The translations under genes were made by a program, and so were the position numbers. Below, one piece after another: positions 1-8,847 of a DNA stretch of 64,000 nucleotides. This DNA is from Halobiforma lacisalsi AJ5 (lineage in GTDB: Archaea > Halobacteriota > Halobacteria > Halobacteriales > Natrialbaceae), in assembly GCF_000226975.2 (NCBI RefSeq), contig NZ_CP019285.1:2356001-2420000 (forward strand). The letters are read 5' to 3'. The notes below the pieces were generated by a model that worked only from the letters and a program-made list of their open reading frames with translations, did not search any database and was not told the origin of the DNA. Numbering within the stretch: the stretch's first letter is position 1; every line of letters begins with the position of its first letter.

Positions 1-119
1 CACCAGTAGAGGTAGACGCCGGCCAGGGAGAGCAGACCCCCGGGGACCAGCGGCACGACGGTGCCGGCGACGGCGGCGACGAGCAAGGCGACCGCGAGGA
101 CCGTGATCGCGTCGACCAT
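1..119 (-). CDS. DUF456 family membrane protein, N-terminal part
   Basis: The window edge cuts this gene, so only the first 39 residues are visible. They begin with a hydrophobic segment rich in Val, Ala and Leu, followed by VPLVPGGLLSLAGVYLYW. This is the typical start of the small multi-pass DUF456 membrane proteins, whose function is unknown. The ATG at 119 reads leftward. The next gene on the plus strand is divergent, so 120-301 must hold both promoters. The family call rests on recall of the VPLxPG motif; the rest of the gene lies outside the window. Confidence 0.6.
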   Translation of the reverse strand, partial: MVDAITVLAVALLVAAVAGTVVPLVPGGLLSLAGVYLYW

Positions 120-301
120 ACCCCGACGAACGTGGGCCGACGCCAAAGTCGTGCTGTCGGCACCTTGAGGGGGAAGGCTGAGCCCCGAGCCCGAACCCCG
201 CTACCTCGAGGACGGATACGGCTCACACCTCTCTACCCCTCCGCAGAGCGGACCGTCTCTCGAGTCGATACGATTACCTTCCGTCGGCTGAACGTCCACC
301 C

Positions 302-1039
302 ATGGCAGACGGCGCGATCATCGTCGGCGGTTCGTCCGGCATCGGCGAAGCGCTGGCTCGCGAACTCGCCGACGACGGCTACGTGGTCGGGCTGGCGGCC
401 CGACGGACGGAACGGATGCGACGGATCGGTTCGGAACTGGCGACCAAGTCCTACGTCGCGACGATGGACGTCACCGACCCCGAGGACGCCCGCGAGGGCT
501 TTTTCCAGCTCGCGGAGGCGATGCCGTCGGTCGACCTCGTGGTCGTCAGCGCCGGCGTCGCCGACGTCAACTACGACCTCGAGTGGGCGTCCGAACGGCG
601 CACGATCGACGTCAACGTCCGCGGGTTCGCGGCGATCGCGACGGCGGCGATCTCGTACTTCGAGGAACGCTCCGGCCGTGCCGGCGAGACGGGCGGGCAC
701 CTCGTCGGCATCTCCTCGGTCGCGAGTCGGTTCGGCAACGGCGGCACGCAGGCGTACAACGCCTCGAAGGCGTTCGTCTCGCGCTACCTCGAGGGACTGC
801 GAACCCGACAGGCCGGCTCCGGCGGGGACGTGACGATCACGACGATCGAACCAGGCTTCGTCGACACCGAGATGTCCTACGGCTCGTTCTGGCAGTGTTC
901 CCCGGAGACGGCAGCAAAGCAGATCGTCCGCGCGATACGGAAGGAGAAGACCCACGCGTACGTCACGCGGCGGTGGCGGCTCGTGGCGTGGACGCTGTCG
1001 CTGGTGCCGAACGCAATTCTTCGGCGGGCGCTGTCCTGA
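302..1039 (+). CDS. SDR family NAD(P)-dependent oxidoreductase
   Basis: This 245-residue protein is a classical short-chain dehydrogenase/reductase. The N-terminal Rossmann motif GGSSGIG sits at residues 8-14. The catalytic Ser lies in GISSVAS, and Tyr and Lys lie in AYNASK at about residues 155-160. An acidic residue after the second strand is replaced by AARRTER, which suggests NADP(H) preference, although that is inference. The substrate cannot be read from sequence. The gene stands alone, convergent with tmcA, with only five bases between the two stop codons. The ATG at 302 gives the expected SDR start just before the first beta strand. Confidence 0.85.
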   Translation: MADGAIIVGGSSGIGEALARELADDGYVVGLAARRTERMRRIGSELATKSYVATMDVTDPEDAREGFFQLAEAMPSVDLVVVSAGVADVNYDLEWASERRTIDVNVRGFAAIATAAISYFEERSGRAGETGGHLVGISSVASRFGNGGTQAYNASKAFVSRYLEGLRTRQAGSGGDVTITTIEPGFVDTEMSYGSFWQCSPETAAKQIVRAIRKEKTHAYVTRRWRLVAWTLSLVPNAILRRALS

Positions 1040-1044
1040 ACGCG

Positions 1045-3348
1045 CTATTCCCCGAACCGTTCCCGGACCTCGAGGGCCGCATCGACTCCGCGTTCGACCC
1101 CGTATCGGTCGACCAGCGGCCGGACCGCATCGCCGAGCGCGCGCATACACTGCCCCGCGGAGGGGTACTCGAGCCGGTCCGCGACGGCGGGCCACTCCCG
1201 CCCCTGGAGCCCGCGGAGGACCAGCAGCCGCTCCTCCCGCGGCGTGAGGTCGACGTCGGCCGGGTCCTCGACGAAGTACCGGACGATCAGCCGGCGGAAC
1301 GGGCCGGGGTCGACGTCGAACAGCCCCGGGCCGTAGGCTGCGCCCCCGACCACGCGCCACTCGTGGTCGCTCACCTCGAGCGGCGGCGCGGCGTCGGCGT
1401 CGACGCTCCGGAGGACCGCGCGGGCCACGTCGGGATCGAGGTCGGCGAGCGAGTCGGTACATAGCGCGGAGAACCGCCGGGCGAACCACGCGGCGTGGCG
1501 GTCGCGGAGCCGCTGCCCGGCCCCGGAGACCGGCGCGAGCATGAGCGCCGAGTACTCCCCGCTGGCGTCGTTGCGGGTGGTCGAGACGTGAACGGTCCGG
1601 TAGCCGTTTTCGCGCCAAAACTCGAGCAAGCCGGGCGTCGCGCCGAAGCCGGTGCCGAGCCAGTCGATGTTCGAGTCGTCGTCGCTCGCGAACTCGTCGC
1701 GAACGTGCTCGAGCAGCGCCGAGCCGAGCCCGCGCGAGCGCGCCGCGTGGTGGGTCGCGATGCGGACGACCCGCAGTCCGGCGGGGGCGCCCGCTTCCTC
1801 GTCCCGGAGCTGGCTGGTCAACACGTCCGGGAGCATGTTCCCGCGCACGCGGCCGCCCTCGTACATCTCGGCGCGGGTCTCCGCCGAGAGGTTCCCCTCG
1901 CGAGCCAGGAGGGCGACGCTGACGACGTGGCCGTCGTGGACGAGGGCGCGAGCCTCGAGGTTCGGCGCGTCGAGCAGGCGCGCGAGGTCGTTGGGCTCGG
2001 TCCGGTAGTGGGCGAGCACCAGCAGCCCGAACGCCTCCCGCAGGAGGCGGTCGTCCGCGAGCAGGTCCACGGGCTCGAGTCGCCGGTACTCGACGCTGTC
2101 GGGGGCGGCGTCCTCGACCAGCGGCTCGACCGGCGGCCGGGCGTCGAGCAACAGCGCCCGGAAGGCCCATACCTCGACGGGGTCGCCCGCGGCGTAGCGG
2201 ATCGGCTCCACGAGGGTCCGTTCGGTCACCTCGTGATCGCTTCCAGCCAGTCGGTCCCGGAACCGAACGGAGAACCCGCGGCCGGCACCCTCGTAGCCGT
2301 GGATCGTCGTCGCGAACGCGACGGCGTCGGCCGCGAGGAACGCCTCGAGCCGCGAGACGGGCAGCGCGGCGGCTTCGTCGACGATCACGACGTCCGCCTC
2401 CCCGACCGCGTCGACGGCCGCGGCGGGTTCGAGGAACCGGACCCGGCCGCCCGCCGTCGTCTCGACGTGGCGGCCGTCGACGCTCGAGGCGACCCCCAGC
2501 GTCTCGCAGAGTTCGCCGGCCCGGTCGAACGCCTCGCGGGCGTTGCGCGCGTCGGGGGCCGTGACGAGCACGTCCGCGCCGTCGGCGGCGAACGCGCCGG
2601 CCGCGAGCCCCGCGGCGCTGGATTTCCCGCGCCCGCGGTCGGCCTCGAGCACGACGGCGCGGCGTGATTCCTCCTCGCCCGCGCGAAGCGATTCGAAGGC
2701 CTCGACCGCTTCGGCCTGGTCGCTCGTGAGACAGGCCTCGTAGGCTGCGGCCGGGAACCGACGGTCGGACGACGGGTCGGACCGCGGGTCGACGGCATCG
2801 GCGTCGACTTCGGGAAGGCGCGGCGCGGGATCCGTCAGCCCGTCGTCCGCGATCCGGCCGGCCTCGAGGTCGACGATCGCGACGCCCCGATGGTCCCGAA
2901 GGGTATCGACGAGCCGCCGGCGAAACCGGCCCGAAACGTCCGCGAGCGCGAACGGCGGGACCGCGAGCGACTCGTCGAACGACCCGCGACGGTCCGGCCA
3001 CTCCTCGAGCGGCGGGGTCAGGAGCACGAGCAGGCCGCCGCCGTCGACGGCGCCGACGACCTTCCCGAGGGCGTTCGGGCGGAGTCCGTCGTGGGCGTCG
3101 ATGGCGACGATATCGCGAGTCGTTCCGAGCAGTTCGCTCGCGTGAACGCCTTCGATCTGCTCGCAGCGCAGTCGGTCCTCGGGGCCGACGAGCGTGGTGC
3201 TCGTGATCGGCACCGGGAGCGAATCGAGGACCGCCTCGAGCGCCTCGTACCCGCGTTCGCGATCACCGGCGAGGACCAGGGCCCGGCGCTCGTTCGCATC
3301 TCGTGCCTCCGCGGCGAGCGCCGCCGCGAGGTCCGCGACGTCGTCCAT
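1045..3348 (-). CDS. tmcA: tRNA(Met) cytidine acetyltransferase TmcA
   Basis: This 767-residue enzyme should acetylate cytidine (ac4C) on tRNA and perhaps other RNA, using acetyl-CoA and ATP. In order it has an N-terminal DUF1726-like domain, a RecA-like helicase domain with a Walker A region RGRGKSSAAG and a Walker B region VVIVDEAAALP, and a GNAT domain near residues 450-620 with the VRIATHHAARSRGLG acetyl-CoA loop. A C-terminal tRNA-binding region follows. The open frame runs much further upstream, but MDDVADL at 3348 is the natural start. The upstream extension is read through the CPBP gene in the wrong frame. Confidence 0.93.
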   Translation of the reverse strand: MDDVADLAAALAAEARDANERRALVLAGDRERGYEALEAVLDSLPVPITSTTLVGPEDRLRCEQIEGVHASELLGTTRDIVAIDAHDGLRPNALGKVVGAVDGGGLLVLLTPPLEEWPDRRGSFDESLAVPPFALADVSGRFRRRLVDTLRDHRGVAIVDLEAGRIADDGLTDPAPRLPEVDADAVDPRSDPSSDRRFPAAAYEACLTSDQAEAVEAFESLRAGEEESRRAVVLEADRGRGKSSAAGLAAGAFAADGADVLVTAPDARNAREAFDRAGELCETLGVASSVDGRHVETTAGGRVRFLEPAAAVDAVGEADVVIVDEAAALPVSRLEAFLAADAVAFATTIHGYEGAGRGFSVRFRDRLAGSDHEVTERTLVEPIRYAAGDPVEVWAFRALLLDARPPVEPLVEDAAPDSVEYRRLEPVDLLADDRLLREAFGLLVLAHYRTEPNDLARLLDAPNLEARALVHDGHVVSVALLAREGNLSAETRAEMYEGGRVRGNMLPDVLTSQLRDEEAGAPAGLRVVRIATHHAARSRGLGSALLEHVRDEFASDDDSNIDWLGTGFGATPGLLEFWRENGYRTVHVSTTRNDASGEYSALMLAPVSGAGQRLRDRHAAWFARRFSALCTDSLADLDPDVARAVLRSVDADAAPPLEVSDHEWRVVGGAAYGPGLFDVDPGPFRRLIVRYFVEDPADVDLTPREERLLVLRGLQGREWPAVADRLEYPSAGQCMRALGDAVRPLVDRYGVERGVDAALEVRERFGE

Positions 3349-3413
3349 ACGTTCGCCTTCGCGCCTCGAGAGTAATAGGCACCGGAACCGCGAGGGGCGA
3401 GAAGCGGGGGCCG

Positions 3414-4385
3414 CTACGAGTCGGTCCGACCGGGAGCGTTCGGCCAGCCCATCGGCGTGCCGTCCGGCTGTCGGACCCACCAGCCCGCGAGGACGGCGTA
3501 GCCAGCCGCGACTGCGATCACCATCGGCAGCCCGCCGATGGGGTGCCACAGGCCGGGGCCGGTGACGGCGGTCCGGACGATCGTCGGCGTCGCCGGCTGT
3601 CCCGGTACGGGTGCGGCGAGGATGTTGTTCGCCGCGAAGTTGATCGCGAAGTGAACGCCGATCGGGGCCGCGAGTCGACCGGTGAGGACGTACGTGACCG
3701 CGAGCAGTCCGCCCATGAGCGTCCAGACGACGAGCATCCCGGCGAGCGAGGCGTTCCCGGGAACTGCCGACGCTGGCGCGTGGAGGGACCCGAAGACGAC
3801 CGAGGAGACGACGACGGCACCGACGGTGGCCGCACACGGGGACAGCGATCGGGAGGCCAATCCCTCGGTCGCGTTCGTGACGAACAGCCCTCGGAAGACG
3901 ACCTCCTCCCAGAAGCCGACGCAGAGCCAGACGACGGCGAACGCGGCGATACCGAGCGGAAGCGAGCCGACGGATCCGGGGGAGAGGACCCCTTCGATCC
4001 TGACGCTGCCGACCGCGTAGCCGATCCCGTACGCGAACCCGAGCACCGCACCCCCGAAGAGGACGCCGATCCCGAACTGCTGTCCCCACTCCCGGGACGC
4101 GTCGAACCCATACTCGGCGATCGGTCGCCGATCCAGCGCCCGCGCCGAACCGACGAGAACCAGGGCCGCGACGGCGGCGGCCGACCCGTTCGAGAGGAGA
4201 CCGGCCCACGGCGGTGCCGGCTCGAGGCCGAACGCGGCCGACAGGACGCCGGGGACGACGCCGGCCCCGATCACCAGGACCGTCAAGAGCGGAACCGCGA
4301 TCCGCCAGATAGCCCGTGGGCGGGGGTCGTCCCGGCCACGGACGATCCTCGAGACGAGACGGCGCAGGCGGCTCGGTTCGGTCAT
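3414..4385 (-). CDS. CPBP family intramembrane metalloprotease
   Basis: This 323-residue multi-pass protein carries the three marks of the CPBP (CAAX protease/bacteriocin-processing, Abi) family. They are the EExxxR motif in WEEVVFRGLF, a FxxxH in VVFGSLH, and HxxxN in VHFAINF. These residues would coordinate zinc within the membrane. At least eight hydrophobic segments surround them. The substrate is unknown; archaeal members are often annotated only as CAAX-like. It lies 65 bp upstream of tmcA on the same strand, so co-transcription is possible. The ATG at 4385 starts a short basic cytoplasmic head before the first membrane segment. Confidence 0.88.
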   Translation of the reverse strand: MTEPSRLRRLVSRIVRGRDDPRPRAIWRIAVPLLTVLVIGAGVVPGVLSAAFGLEPAPPWAGLLSNGSAAAVAALVLVGSARALDRRPIAEYGFDASREWGQQFGIGVLFGGAVLGFAYGIGYAVGSVRIEGVLSPGSVGSLPLGIAAFAVVWLCVGFWEEVVFRGLFVTNATEGLASRSLSPCAATVGAVVVSSVVFGSLHAPASAVPGNASLAGMLVVWTLMGGLLAVTYVLTGRLAAPIGVHFAINFAANNILAAPVPGQPATPTIVRTAVTGPGLWHPIGGLPMVIAVAAGYAVLAGWWVRQPDGTPMGWPNAPGRTDS

Positions 4386-4570
4386 CGGTCTACCACCGGC
4401 GAAAGGGCCGAGGGCGGGACGGAGTCGGCTGATCGCCGTCCGGCCGGTCGGTCGGTCAGGGGAACGATCCGGTAGCGGATGGACGGTCGCATCTGATCTC
4501 GAATGCGGACGCTCGGCCCGTATAACTGAGCCGTAGCGTATTATTGTTCTCGAGATTAGATGTCCAGGGG

Positions 4571-5482
4571 ATGGCCGACGATCGAACGCGGTGGACCGAC
4601 CGCACGGGGGTCTTCGATCTGCTCACCAACGAGACGCGGGTGGGGATCGTCGCCGAACTCGCGGCTCGACTGGGGGACGACCGCGACGGTCGTGACCTGT
4701 CCTTCTCGGAACTCAGGCGGCGCGTCGAGGGCCGGGAAACGGGGAACTTCTCCTACCACCTCGAGCCGCTCGAGGGGACGCTCGTCGAGCGGACCGAACG
4801 GGGAACCTACCGGCTGACGGAACGCGGCGCGTACCTCGCGAGCGTGCTCGCGGCGGGGTTCTACGAGGAACACGAACTGCGGACCGTCGCGAAGGAAGTC
4901 GGGCCCTGTCCGGAGTGCGACGAACCCCTCGAGTGTCGCCACGAGAACGGCCTGTTGCGCATCGCGTGTGCGAACGACCACGCTGCGGCCCAGATTCTGA
5001 TGCCCCGCAGCCAACTCGAGCGCCGTTCGGCCGACGAACTGGTGACCGCGGCGACGGCAGTCGCCCACTACCACACGTCGCTCGTCCGACGGGGAGTGTG
5101 TCCGCTGTGTCACGGCACGACGGAGGGCACGCTCGAGGAGGGGCCGGCCGAGCGCCCCCATGTGACGTATCGCTGTCGCCACTGCGGAGTCGCCGGGTTC
5201 GGCGCACCGGGCGTCTTCCTCCTCGATCATCCGGCCGTCGTCGCCTTTCTCCACGAGCACGGGATCGACGCCCGGGAGATACCACCCTGGAGCCCGCTGC
5301 TCGCTGACGGGGGTTCCGTCGACTCGACGGTGGTGAGCCGCGATCCGCCGCGGCTCCGCTGTAGGGTTCGGCTCGAGGGTGACGAACTCCAGTTGGGTTT
5401 CGACGTCGCCGCGGGCCGAACCCGGCTCGAGGGACCGGCCGGGGAGAGCGCTGGCGACGACGGTGGTGGGAACGGAGGGTAA
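4571..5482 (+). CDS. ArsR-type winged-helix regulator with zinc-ribbon modules
   Basis: This 303-residue protein begins with an ArsR-like winged helix (residues about 10-85: LLTNETRVGIVAEL, then FSYHLEPLEG in the recognition region). The rest has two candidate zinc knuckles. One is CPECDEPLEC near residue 117. The other is the pair CPLCHG and CRHCG near residues 177 and 203. Such haloarchaeal proteins are presumed DNA-binding regulators. A longer start at 4544 exists, but the ATG at 4571 better matches the family start. The gene is divergent from the CPBP protease, so that gene is one possible target. Confidence 0.78.
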   Translation: MADDRTRWTDRTGVFDLLTNETRVGIVAELAARLGDDRDGRDLSFSELRRRVEGRETGNFSYHLEPLEGTLVERTERGTYRLTERGAYLASVLAAGFYEEHELRTVAKEVGPCPECDEPLECRHENGLLRIACANDHAAAQILMPRSQLERRSADELVTAATAVAHYHTSLVRRGVCPLCHGTTEGTLEEGPAERPHVTYRCRHCGVAGFGAPGVFLLDHPAVVAFLHEHGIDAREIPPWSPLLADGGSVDSTVVSRDPPRLRCRVRLEGDELQLGFDVAAGRTRLEGPAGESAGDDGGGNGG

Positions 5483-5573
5483 CCGATTACCGGACCACCG
5501 GACCGGATCGTCATCACGGGAGCGTGCCGGAACCGTGCGGACGGCTCTCACCCCCTCGCGCGTTTGAACACGC

Positions 5574-5579
5574 TTTTAA
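5574..5579 (+). promoter_or_regulatory. TATA box of the L7Ae operon
   Basis: TTTTAA lies in an otherwise GC-rich stretch. Transcription would begin about 25 nt downstream, near 5600-5605, just before the first pairing base of the structured leader. This implies a leader of about 130 nt, unusually long for a haloarchaeal gene. Confidence 0.55.
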
Positions 5580-5604
5580 GGGGGGCAACGCTACTCCGTA
5601 GTAC

Positions 5605-5718
5605 ACCCTACGCGGGGTTGATGATGCTCCTAGCCACACAGGACTTCCGCCGAACTCAGTTCGGCCAGGGGTGACCAGCGCCCCGGACGGCAGGGGAGCG
5701 CGAGCCCACGCGTAGGAG
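5605..5718 (+). ncRNA. Structured leader RNA upstream of rpl7ae (possible L7Ae-binding element)
   Basis: CCTACGCG at 5607-5614 is perfectly complementary to CGCGTAGG at 5709-5716, closing a domain of about 110 nt. Inside, GGGTT (5615-5619) can pair with AGCCC (5703-5707), GCTCC (5626-5630) with GGAGC (5695-5699), and CCGAAC/GTTCGG (5650-5664) forms a hairpin with loop TCA. Between the first helices a box-C-like UGAUGA (5619-5624) faces CGA (5701-5703), which resembles an imperfect kink-turn. L7Ae binds kink-turns and is reported to regulate its own mRNA in other archaea. The element could be an autoregulatory leader or an embedded guide RNA; the sequence does not decide which. Confidence 0.5.
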
Positions 5719-5731
5719 AGGTGAACAACCA

Positions 5732-6094
5732 ATGTCAGTCTACGTCACAACCGACATCCCAGCCGACCTCGCCGACGACGCCCTCGAGGCGCTCGAGGTC
5801 GCACGAGACACCGGACGAGTAAAGAAAGGAACCAACGAAACGACGAAGGCGATCGAGCGCGGCAACGCCGAGCTCGTCTACGTCGCCGAAGACGTCTCGC
5901 CCGAAGAGATCGTCATGCACATCCCCGACCTCGCCGACGAGAAGGGCATCCCCGTCGTCTTCATCGAGACCCAGGACGACGTCGGCCACGCTGCCGGTCT
6001 CGAAGTCGGCTCGGCCGCCGCGGCGATCGTCGACGCCGGAGAGGCCTCCGGCGACGTCGAAGACATCGCCGACAAGGTCGAGGACCTCGACTGA
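5732..6094 (+). CDS. rpl7ae: 50S ribosomal protein L7Ae
   Basis: The 120-residue protein matches L7Ae over its full length. It has the RNA-binding core [17 protein letters not shown], the [18 protein letters not shown] strand-helix region and the [19 protein letters not shown] tail. L7Ae binds kink-turns in 23S rRNA and is also a core protein of box C/D and H/ACA ribonucleoproteins and RNase P. It is first in an operon with rps28e, rpl24e and ndk, a usual haloarchaeal order. The structured leader immediately upstream, with a GAGGTGA ribosome-binding site about 10 nt before the ATG, suggests translational control. Confidence 0.97.
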   Translation: MSVYVTTDIPADLADDALEALEVARDTGRVKKGTNETTKAIERGNAELVYVAEDVSPEEIVMHIPDLADEKGIPVVFIETQDDVGHAAGLEVGSAAAAIVDAGEASGDVEDIADKVEDLD

Positions 6095-6105
6095 GGTGAT
6101 CAGAG

Positions 6106-6330
6106 ATGAGTGCTGAAGAGGAAGAAACCGGATCCACGCCCGCCGAGGTCATCGAGATCGTCGGCAAGACCGGCATGCACGGCGAGGCCATGCAGGTCAA
6201 GTGCCGGATCAAGGAGGGCGAGAATCAGGGACGCATCATCACCCGGAACTGCCTCGGGCCGGTCCGCGAAGGGGACGTCCTCCAACTTCGCGAGACCGCC
6301 CGCGAGGCGGACGCCATCGGAGGTCAGTAA
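6106..6330 (+). CDS. rps28e: 30S ribosomal protein S28e
   Basis: This 74-residue protein has the S28e OB-fold sequence with [20 protein letters not shown] and the conserved [19 protein letters not shown] core near the C-terminus, ending in the usual RETAREA. The length is normal. It lies 11 bp after rpl7ae with a GAGGTGATC ribosome-binding site overlapping the upstream stop region, and 3 bp before rpl24e, so it is clearly translated from the same operon. Confidence 0.97.
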   Translation: MSAEEEETGSTPAEVIEIVGKTGMHGEAMQVKCRIKEGENQGRIITRNCLGPVREGDVLQLRETAREADAIGGQ

Positions 6331-6333
6331 CCA

Positions 6334-6684
6334 ATGGTCGAGAAACGCACCTGCGACTACACGGGCGAAGAGATCGAGCCCGGCACGGGCATCATGTACG
6401 TCAAAAACGACGGCACCGTGCTCCACTTCGTCGACTCCAAGGCCGAGAAGAACTACAAGCTCGGCCGCGAGCCCCGCGACCTCGAGTGGACCGCGGAAGG
6501 TCGCGCCGGCAAGGGTCCTGCGGGGCCCGACCAGGAGGAGGCCGCCGAATCCGAGGACCTCGAGGAAGAGACAGAGGTCGTCGAGGACGAGGACGAAGGC
6601 GAGGAAGACGAAGAAGAAGACGTGCCCGCCGGGGACGAGACGGTCGACGAGACCGAAGACGCCGAAGCCGAGGGTGAGGCCTGA
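6334..6684 (+). CDS. rpl24e: 50S ribosomal protein L24e, zinc-ligand-less form with acidic tail
   Basis: Residues 1-55 follow L24e ([19 protein letters not shown], then [12 protein letters not shown] and [11 protein letters not shown]). The four zinc cysteines of classical L24e are CxxC plus CxxxC. Here they read CDYT and FVDSKA, so three of the four are gone and zinc cannot be held in the usual way. After residue 60 comes a tail of more than 50 residues that is almost all Glu and Asp, which makes the protein 116 residues instead of about 65. The gene overlaps ndk at ATGA (6684). I infer a C-minus paralog; whether a zinc-binding copy exists elsewhere is not visible. Confidence 0.92.
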   Translation: MVEKRTCDYTGEEIEPGTGIMYVKNDGTVLHFVDSKAEKNYKLGREPRDLEWTAEGRAGKGPAGPDQEEAAESEDLEEETEVVEDEDEGEEDEEEDVPAGDETVDETEDAEAEGEA

Positions 6685-7148
6685 TGGGCGAGCACGAACG
6701 CACCTTCGTGATGGTCAAGCCCGACGCGTTCGCGCGCGGCCTGGTCGGCGAGGTCATCTCCCGACTCGAGGACCGCGGGCTGAAGCTCGTCGGTATCAAG
6801 GTCATCAACATGCCCCGCGAACGGGCGGAAGAGCACTACGCCGAACACGAGGACAAGCCGTTCTACGACGACCTCGTCGACTTCATCACTTCGGGCCCGG
6901 TCGTCCCGATGGTCTGGGAGGGCCAGGACGCGACCCGTCAGGTCCGCCAGATGATCGGCGCGACCGACCCGCTCGAGGCCGAGCCCGGCACCATCCGTGG
7001 CGACTACGCGCTCGACCTCGGTCGGAACGTCGTTCACGCGGCCGACCACGAGGACGAGGGCGCCAACGAACGTGAGATCGCGATCCACTTCGACGAGGAC
7101 GAACTGATCGATTACGAGCAACACGACGCAGAGTGGCTCTACGAGTAA
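6684..7148 (+). CDS. ndk: Nucleoside-diphosphate kinase
   Basis: The 154-residue enzyme transfers the gamma phosphate of ATP to nucleoside diphosphates through a phosphohistidine. The start FVMVKPDAFARGLVGEVISR is diagnostic, and the active-site histidine lies in NVVHAADHED, where most bacterial enzymes read NxxHGSD. The Ndk core is complete, with no extra domain. Its ATG overlaps the rpl24e stop codon (TGATG), so it is translationally coupled to the ribosomal genes. This is the last gene of the operon. Confidence 0.97.
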   Translation: MGEHERTFVMVKPDAFARGLVGEVISRLEDRGLKLVGIKVINMPRERAEEHYAEHEDKPFYDDLVDFITSGPVVPMVWEGQDATRQVRQMIGATDPLEAEPGTIRGDYALDLGRNVVHAADHEDEGANEREIAIHFDEDELIDYEQHDAEWLYE

Positions 7149-7457
7149 GCTAGTCGTACTCGTACTTACAGTCACACTCGAACTCGAACTCGCCTTCTCA
7201 CACTCGACGGATACTCTTCCGTCGATCCATCTCACGTTCTTCCCCGAAGAGTGCCTGCTGGCGGTTACAGAATCCGTATCACGCCGGAAGCGGCCGGTTG
7301 ATCGACAGTCGATCGTCGATTTACCGGGTTATAATTCCGGCCGATAGTAGATCATTTAATACAGATCGAGATTTCGGTAGACGTAACATCTAATGTGTCG
7401 GCTGCAGTAGAGGCTGCTGGTGGTTTCGAATGGTAACTCACGGTAGGTGGTTTGGGG
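7149..7457. other. Intergenic region with a post-operon hairpin and a TATA box
   Basis: There is no coding evidence in these 309 bases. A perfect 7-bp hairpin, CGACGGA and TCCGTCG around TACTCT, spans 7205-7224 just after ndk and could mark the 3' end of the operon mRNA. An AT-rich box, CATTTAATAC near 7350-7360, is a plausible promoter for the downstream DUF7344 gene and would leave a leader of about 70 nt. Confidence 0.4.
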
Positions 7458-7856
7458 ATGCGTGAAACCGAACGAGCGTCGGCTGTTCGCACGGCCGACG
7501 TGACGCCGTCGCTCGACCGGGTTTTCGACCTGTTGTCCGATCGTCGTCGCCGATACGCGCTGTACTATCTCAACGACCGGGGCGACGGGGTGGCGACCGT
7601 CGGCGAACTCACGGATCACATCGCGGCCCTCGAGAGCCGAGAGGACTCGACCGGCGGCGAGAGCGCGAGCACAGGCGGGCCGGAAACCGAGTCGGAACGC
7701 AAAGAGGGGATCCGAACGGAACTCCGACACGTCCACCTGCCGAAACTCGCTGAGATCGGTGTCGTCGAACACGATCAGCGAAGCGACACGGTCCGCTACT
7801 GGAGCCAGCCGTCGCTCGAGGAGTGGCTCGAGCACGCCGAACACAAGGAATTGTAG
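7458..7856 (+). CDS. DUF7344-type winged-helix protein
   Basis: This 132-residue protein has the haloarchaeal pattern LDRVFDLLSDRRRRYALYYL, then GVATVGELTDHIAA, then LRHVHLPKLAEIGVVEHDQ. That is a winged helix of the group I know as DUF7344, presumed to be small DNA-binding regulators. Residues 60-85 form a polar Ser/Gly/Glu insertion that looks like a disordered loop. I use the ATG at 7458 rather than the TTG two codons upstream. No target can be inferred. The gene ends about 200 bp before superoxide dismutase on the same strand. Confidence 0.75.
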   Translation: MRETERASAVRTADVTPSLDRVFDLLSDRRRRYALYYLNDRGDGVATVGELTDHIAALESREDSTGGESASTGGPETESERKEGIRTELRHVHLPKLAEIGVVEHDQRSDTVRYWSQPSLEEWLEHAEHKEL

Positions 7857-8058
7857 CCTGAGCAGCGACACCGAGCGACGGCGCTCGAAGCCCGGTTGCC
7901 CGGATGCTCGAGCGCGCTGAAAGGTTTAAGACCGAGTTCGTGGTGGATCGCGATGGAGTTCGGACCACTCGAACACCGATCTCGTGAGACATGATACCGT
8001 TTCACTCCTCAACGTTTAACAGGAGTGATACCGTTAGAAACGTCACAGGTGTGTACTT

Positions 8059-8661
8059 ATGACTGACCACGAACTACCACCGCTCCCATACGATTACGAC
8101 GCACTCGAACCGGCGATCTCCGAACAGGTCGTCACCTGGCATCACGACACCCACCACCAGGGGTACGTAAACGGCCTCAACTCCGCCGAGGAGACCCTCG
8201 CGGAGAACCGCGAGTCGGGCGACTTCGACTCGACGCCCGGCGCGCTCTCGAACGTTACCCACAACGGCTGTGGACACTACCTCCACACGCTGTTCTGGGA
8301 GAACATGTCCCCCGATGGCGGCGGCGAACCCGAGGGCGACCTCGCCGACCGCATCGAGGAGGACTTCGGCTCCTACGAGGGCTGGAAGGGCGAGTTCGAG
8401 GCCGCAGCCGGTGCCGCCGGTGGCTGGGCACTGCTGGTGTACGATCCGGTCGCGAAGCAACTGCGCAACGTCGCGGTCGACAAACACGACCAGGGTGCGC
8501 TCTGGGGCTCCCATCCGATCCTCGCGCTGGACGTCTGGGAGCACTCCTACTACTACGACTACGGTCCGGACCGCGGCAGCTTCATCGACGCCTTCTTCGA
8601 CGTCGTCGACTGGGACAAGGCCGCAGAGGAGTACCAGAAGTGCCTCGACCACTTCGAGTAA
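8059..8661 (+). CDS. sod: Superoxide dismutase (Fe/Mn family)
   Basis: The 200-residue protein is a full-length Fe/Mn-type superoxide dismutase that converts superoxide to oxygen and peroxide. The metal ligands are visible. The first His lies in WHHDTHHQGYV, the second in CGHYLHTLFWENM, and the Asp and last His lie in ALDVWEHSYYYDYG. Haloarchaeal members are usually manganese enzymes, and the G-rich stretch AAGAAGGWALLVYD suits that, but metal choice is inference. The leader shows a possible small stem-loop, CTCCT and AGGAG flanking CAACGTTTAAC, near 8008-8028. Confidence 0.95.
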   Translation: MTDHELPPLPYDYDALEPAISEQVVTWHHDTHHQGYVNGLNSAEETLAENRESGDFDSTPGALSNVTHNGCGHYLHTLFWENMSPDGGGEPEGDLADRIEEDFGSYEGWKGEFEAAAGAAGGWALLVYDPVAKQLRNVAVDKHDQGALWGSHPILALDVWEHSYYYDYGPDRGSFIDAFFDVVDWDKAAEEYQKCLDHFE

Positions 8662-8847
8662 GCGACAAGTAAGTCAACCCCGATTTTCTTTCGAGCGGTC
8701 GACGGGAGCGATGTGTCTCGCGTTTCCCACACAGTGTTTCGAGTGCTGGTCCCTCTCGATACGGTTCTATCGCCTCGCCGCGTGTGCTGCCTTCGTCCAC
8801 TGTGATTGACTACCATGGTTTATGTCAACGGCTGTTGAGGGGCCGGT

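Noticed and set aside
233-3001. A 922-codon open frame opposite and across tmcA
   Set aside because: It is extremely rich in Arg, Pro and Gly and lies out of phase with tmcA, which has clear domains. It is a product of high GC at third codon positions.
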